A stretch of 64,000 nt of DNA from Aricia agestis (taxonomy: Eukaryota > Arthropoda > Insecta > Lepidoptera > Lycaenidae), in the NCBI RefSeq assembly GCF_905147365.1, contig NC_056407.1:10620001-10684000 (forward strand), read 5' to 3'. The notes beneath the pieces are model-generated. The model was not told the DNA's origin. It worked only from the letters and a program-made list of their open reading frames with translations, and ran no database searches. This document shows, piece by piece, positions 59,380-64,000 of this stretch. The translations under genes were made by a program, and so were the position numbers. The first letter of the stretch is position 1, and every line of letters begins with the position of its first letter.

Positions 59380-59600
59380 TTTTTAATTTCGTTGCGTAGT
59401 CGTCGAGTGAAGGTACGACCTAATCGCTCAAGATATCGGCAGGCCGGCTCGCTTGCTTAATCGATATCACAATAAGAGTAATGATGAATTAAATCGATTA
59501 AAGAACTAACGCAAATGTCGCTGCCGACCGTGTTGATTAGCCGTTTAATTAAAGGCCCAGCCTTCGCCGGAGATATTTAATTAGTTGCCTCAATTAAGTC
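59380..59600. promoter_or_regulatory. Candidate conserved regulatory stretch
   Basis: Non-repeat sequence dense in homeodomain-like TTAATTA/ATCGAT words (TTAATCGATATC, AAATCGATTA, GTTTAATTAAAGGCCC, TTTAATTAG) interleaved with CG-rich words. Composition suggests an enhancer, but no experimental tie exists. Confidence 0.25.
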
Positions 59601-60682
59601 TAGATCTCTATTGAGACATTTGGGTTATAAACAACTCAAGCTTTATGCTTTGTTAATTGTTTCGAATTCATTTATAAACCTTTCTGTACTTGTATTGAAT
59701 ATTTACTTGGTTTACCAAATAATAAGGTAGCAAAAAGCTATAAAAATATAAAAAAATTCCATACTGTTGATGCATGCAATTTATTTAATGCCGTGAATTC
59801 CAATCTCGATGGCTACTCATTTGTATTCGGTGGTGATGTGTTGATCGAATTTATGGATGTCATTCGCCTGTTCCAACACACCCGTTTCCCGACTGCACAC
59901 GACGCACCGGATGCCGATCGAATGTGTGACTCGGACCACGGGAGTCCTGATTAGATCGGTATGGCACAACACTATCGCGACTGATCGGTGATGTTAAAAA
60001 ACTGTCTTGATCTAGATAGGTGGAAATGTGATGGTCAAAAATAGAAATAAGAAAAAAAAACTCTATTTTTTTAAATCGTATTAAAGTTTCCTTGAGTACT
60101 ATCTTTAAAGGCAGTCATAATTTATGAAACGAAACAGATACCGCGGGTCAGTTTCCATAAAGAAAGCAAAGATCGGGCCCGATACGTATAACGACATCAT
60201 GTCTCATTTGTAAACGTAATCCAAGAACTAAGAAGACAATGGGATTGCCGCCAAACCTACATTTGCACGAATTTGCAATCGACTCAAATAATGGGAACAA
60301 ATCAAAGGTACCTTTGACGTTTCATTATACATTCGTGTTCTATTTGCTCTGGTTAGCGAAATCTATGTGCAGTGAGTCGTGGAAACATCCGACTGAATTG
60401 AATAATCTTATAGATCGTGACAGCCGAAGCGGGCGCTTGTGAAACATGCTCGGTTTTTACTGTGGCGTCCCAACCCGAGGCTCACACTGTGTGGTCCTCA
60501 CTTTAGTCGAACGAGAATCGAACATCGATTTGTACAAATAGTTTGTTTGTCTAAGGAAATATTTATTCAATAAAATGATACTATGATTTTGTTGAGTTTA
60601 GTTTATGATTCACAAATTACACTGCTTATAGAGGGAACGGTATCGGTGGGTAGGTGGGCAAATCTCACGATATCTTACTAGG

Positions 60683-60893
60683 GTAAATGACTAGTAGATT
60701 GGACAGTACTAGTCATTGGAAAAAGCACAAAAACACCATATTTATTAATGTTGCTTTAAAAACTGACTGTTTTTCTTTAAAAACAGGCGTTCTTTTACTT
60801 TAAAAACAGGAATTTTTTAAAGCAACATTAATAAATATGGTGTTTTTGTGCTTTTTCCAAAGACTGGTACTGTCCAATCTACTAGTCATTTAC
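60683..60893. mobile_element. 211-bp foldback element with ~72-bp arms
   Basis: GTAAATGACTAGTAGATTGG to CATATTTATTAATGTTGCTT at the left and its near-perfect complement at the right. The middle has TTTAAAAACAG repeated three times. No clear target duplication. Confidence 0.75.
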
Positions 60894-61516
60894 TTTATGA
60901 GAGCAGGGGTCTCCTTTCTTCGAAACTTGCAAATTATCATATTGCAGAAAGTATGCATGTACCAGGATCCTGTAGGTATAAATTAACGTTTTTAACATCT
61001 CTAAAGTTGTTTTATTATTCGGTCTTTCACAACTTCTACTTATCTAATGTCTTAAATGTCAACTTTATTACAAGCTTATCATTTCGCTGTTTTAATATTT
61101 ACGTAATTTAAGCGATGATAATGTTTACTACCAAAAAATGACATCACTTCCTTAATACTGTGACAAAAACTATCAAGGCTTTATGGGCGTCTCAAATTTC
61201 ACAGTAGTAGTTGTCCTTCTAAATTTAAATTACAAGTTTTACTGCGCTGCCTTCTAATAGTGGCTTAAATTATATCCCGTATAGTTACAGAGTGATTACA
61301 CATCTTGCATTCAATAATTTTGACAGCAAAGTTGGAGATAAAAGTGTATGGGATTAGACATAAACCGTCTCTGATGCCCATTGCAGTTTCTGGGGATTTT
61401 GACAGGAGTTTATCTATTTAACAGCGTTGTTGATTGGTTAATATTTGACTTAGCTAATTAGAAGTAATAGTAAATAAAAAATTCATAAAATTTCCAAGCA
61501 TACCTACGTCAAATCC

Positions 61517-61736
61517 ATACTAATATTATAAATGCGGAAGTGTGTCTGTCTGTTTGTCCGTCTGTCTGTCTGTTACCTCTTCACGCCCAAACCGCTGAAC
61601 CGATTTTGCTGAAATTTAGTATGGAGATACTTTGAGTCCTGGGAAAGGACATAGGATACTTTTTATCCCGGAAAAATGTACGGTTCCCGCGCGATAAACG
61701 AGTTTTGGCGCAACGGAGTTGAGGGCGTCATCTAGT
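61517..61736 (+). mobile_element. Helitron-like element (Lep1-type), full length
   Basis: TCCATACTAATATTATAAAT to GAGGGCGTCATCTAG; the best-preserved copy of this family in the window. Confidence 0.8.
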
Positions 61737-64000
61737 ATTATACATATACATTTTAAATTTTGCTGCAGATATTATCGAATACAAGTCTAAGTACTCAGAT
61801 ACAAATGCTTACTCAAAGTAATTGAGCAATAAGGGAAAGAAAAGATAAGCAGGAAATAGGATATCCTTGTCGCATGCATCTGAATAATAAAGTTTGCAAA
61901 TTTTATTCAGGTGATACAATAGCAGCACCACGTAGGCGACGTAAGGGTACCCGTTTCTCGGAATCAACATTAGTAATCTCGCCTCTCGCAGTTAAATCAA
62001 CCGGATATCTTTATTACACTGCACGCAATGCTAGATTTTCTACTCTACACTGCAATTTGATACTTAGCAGCTTTTTCATTGCATTGCAGAATGTTTTTGT
62101 TAAAGCTTGACTTTACGCGAGCAGAAAAAGTTCCACAAACATATCACGATAAGTATTTAGGACTTATTCGTGAAGAACTATATATATATACATAATTATA
62201 AATAAAAAAAAAAAGTCTGAAAAGGCACCACAAAAAATAATAAGTACTTTTTGGTTACATTTTCTTACACTTTCATTTGAGGCACTTAATTGATTCAACA
62301 TCGCTTTTCTATAAGACAAATCTAAGATACACTATTACCTAACTGGAGCTAGAAACACTAGGACATAGATGGTATCAATTTTTACTGGCATCGCCTCAAT
62401 TTACTTCGGAGATCGATCAGATTAAAACTAAATAATTGATACGAAACCTATTTCGCTAACTCAATTAGACAGACATTTGGCATTCTGATATTGAATGGAA
62501 ATCACGGCTTAGTCACTGGTCCCAGCAATAAATATATTAGCTAGAGGACAGACAATCAATCCCCTGTATACCTGTTATGGAGGCTTCGGCATCTTTGAGG
62601 TATTAAGTGAGAAATTTAATGCAATATTGTGAATCGTTGAAAGTTTACAATTATTGGAGAATAAGACTTCAACGCGCTTATTTGACAATATAATAATAAC
62701 GCACTACTACTTAATAGTATAATAAGCTATCCCTACTAATAACATTATTATTGCGGATGTTTGTCTATTTGTCACCTTGTCGTGCTTACCGATTTTCTGG
62801 GTATGAAGATATTTTCAAACTTTAGAAATAATTAGGACAGTTTATAGTACATATATTATGATTTCCGCAAGATCAACCAATTTCTGCGACTTTGTAGGCA
62901 AAATTCCGTAATACAATACTATGAAATGTACTATAACTGTATTTATCAGTGCCATACCAAAAACAGTAAGTTCAAGTAATATAGATCATTAACGTCAAAA
63001 TGTTTACCTACTGATTTATATCCCAGTTGTTAAACGGAACATAATATTGTAGTTTAAGAAGACATTAATGCCATACTTACTAACTTAGCAAAAGTATAAA
63101 TGATTCATGACTCAAGTTACTACATACTTCCTACCTGGATATGCCTATTAGGGAAATATAATATCAATATTGCCAACTTTAATAGCCAGGTAAAGTTATT
63201 AAGATAAAATATGGGACAAAATAATGCTACTACGAATACCAGAGTGCTTTGATGTTTGCGGTCAATTTTATTTGTAATTTAACATACTACTTAAGTAAAC
63301 TAGGAATACCTAGTTTAGTAGGAGAAACTAACTAATAAGTTAGTTTAACCTTCTTTCTTTTAGCAATTTGATGAGCTAAGGTCCTTAACTCATCAAATTG
63401 CTAATAGAAAATAAAATGCATAGACCGTAATTATTTTATTGAAATCCTTAACTCACTAGATAATTTCAATAAAATAATTACGATGCATTTCATTTTCCAA
63501 ATATAATAGGTAATACAACAATTTTCTCACGTTAAAGACCACCGAAAACATAGCAATATTACGTAAATAAACAAAATATGCCAAACTAAAAGCCGTGTTT
63601 TTCAACATTGTACAGGAGGAAATAGCATTCCATTCCAAGGCATTCTTTAACGAAGGCAAAGAGACAACATCACACAATAACCCTCGAAGCTATAATGATC
63701 AGGAATAATAGACTGCAGCCCGTTTACTAGAAAGGACATTGGGACTCGCCTAGCCGCTTGAGGGACATTTTAGGACTCGCCTAGCCGCATTCGTAGTGGA
63801 ACAGACTTTTGTATTGGACAAACGAAATAAATTGCACTTAGACTTACTAAAAGACGCTGCGGTATAATATATTTTATCGAGCATACTTTTAATTTTATAG
63901 GCATACGCTGACCTTTTAAGTATAGATAAAAATTTTGTGATGCTCTTAATTACCGCATAATATTTGAGATATGAACTTTTATTTGGTTTAAATTTAAATA
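61737..64000. other. Non-coding DNA, no gene recognised
   Basis: AT-rich. Includes a decayed Helitron 5' end near 62730-62800 (CCCTACTAATAACATTATTA) and stacked hairpins at 63361-63483. Tail motif GGGACTCGCCTAGCCGC is partly duplicated at 63740-63790. Confidence 0.4.
63361..63483. repeat. Two adjacent hairpins sharing a CTTAACTCA word
   Basis: Hairpin 1: TAGCAATTTGATGAG / CTCATCAAATTGCTA (63361-63404). Hairpin 2: CGTAATTATTTTATTGAAAT / ATTTCAATAAAATAATTACG (63427-63482). Both loops contain TCCTTAACTCA. Confidence 0.75.

Overview
The window looks like about 64 kb of AT-rich, gene-poor animal DNA, most probably from a moth or butterfly (Lepidoptera). The evidence is the repeat content: Helitron-type elements that begin TC+TATACTAATATTATAAATGCG-like and end in a small hairpin plus CAGCTAG; polypurine/CTGT-rich repeats; short 3-bp-TSD MITEs; and tRNA-headed SINEs. 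No operons, ribosome binding sites, rRNA genes, functional tRNA genes or CRISPR arrays are visible.

The only host coding sequence I can defend is at the left edge on the minus strand (27-210). It is a start-codon exon with a signal peptide and the beginning of a cadherin repeat, bounded by a splice acceptor one base before the ATG and a GTGAGT donor. Because the ATG exon has its own acceptor, the 5' UTR exon(s) must lie at higher coordinates, so much or all of the window may be the first intron and upstream regulatory DNA of this cadherin gene. A few GC-richer islands (about 30.64-30.93 kb, 41.45-41.89 kb, 51.7-52.06 kb, 59.38-59.60 kb) are the best places to look for its promoter, UTR exon or enhancers, but none can be proven from sequence alone.

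Repeats, left to right: 0.66-2.36 kb holds a composite Helitron block containing a tRNA-like SINE segment, and 13.77-17.25 kb holds two to three more rearranged copies. Seven copies of a SINE-like repeat (here S1) lie at 4.8, 7.3, 20.8, 25.5, 28.2, 37.6 and 39.9 kb. At 8.2-8.7 kb two unrelated TTA/TAA-TSD MITEs sit almost side by side. At 9.19-9.51 kb is a 320-bp P-element-like transposon remnant that still carries a THAP-domain first exon with an intact splice donor. At 13.1 kb a 172-bp double-hairpin element is inserted in a second Helitron family; an empty-site paralogue occurs at 43.5 kb. From 20 to 64 kb there are many Helitron ends, foldback MITEs, two tRNA-type SINEs (one nested in a Helitron), a LINE ORF2 tail pseudogene at 46.2 kb, and a Helitron carrying a 3 x 175-bp tandem array at 54.1 kb.

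The most interesting signals are the P-like element with the THAP exon, the double-hairpin foldback with a 4-bp target duplication, the palindromic ACGTCG-rich MITE nested in a Helitron, the triplicated composite Helitron block, and a lone poly(A) tract flanked by an 11-bp target duplication. Non-repeat stretches are mostly featureless at this resolution.
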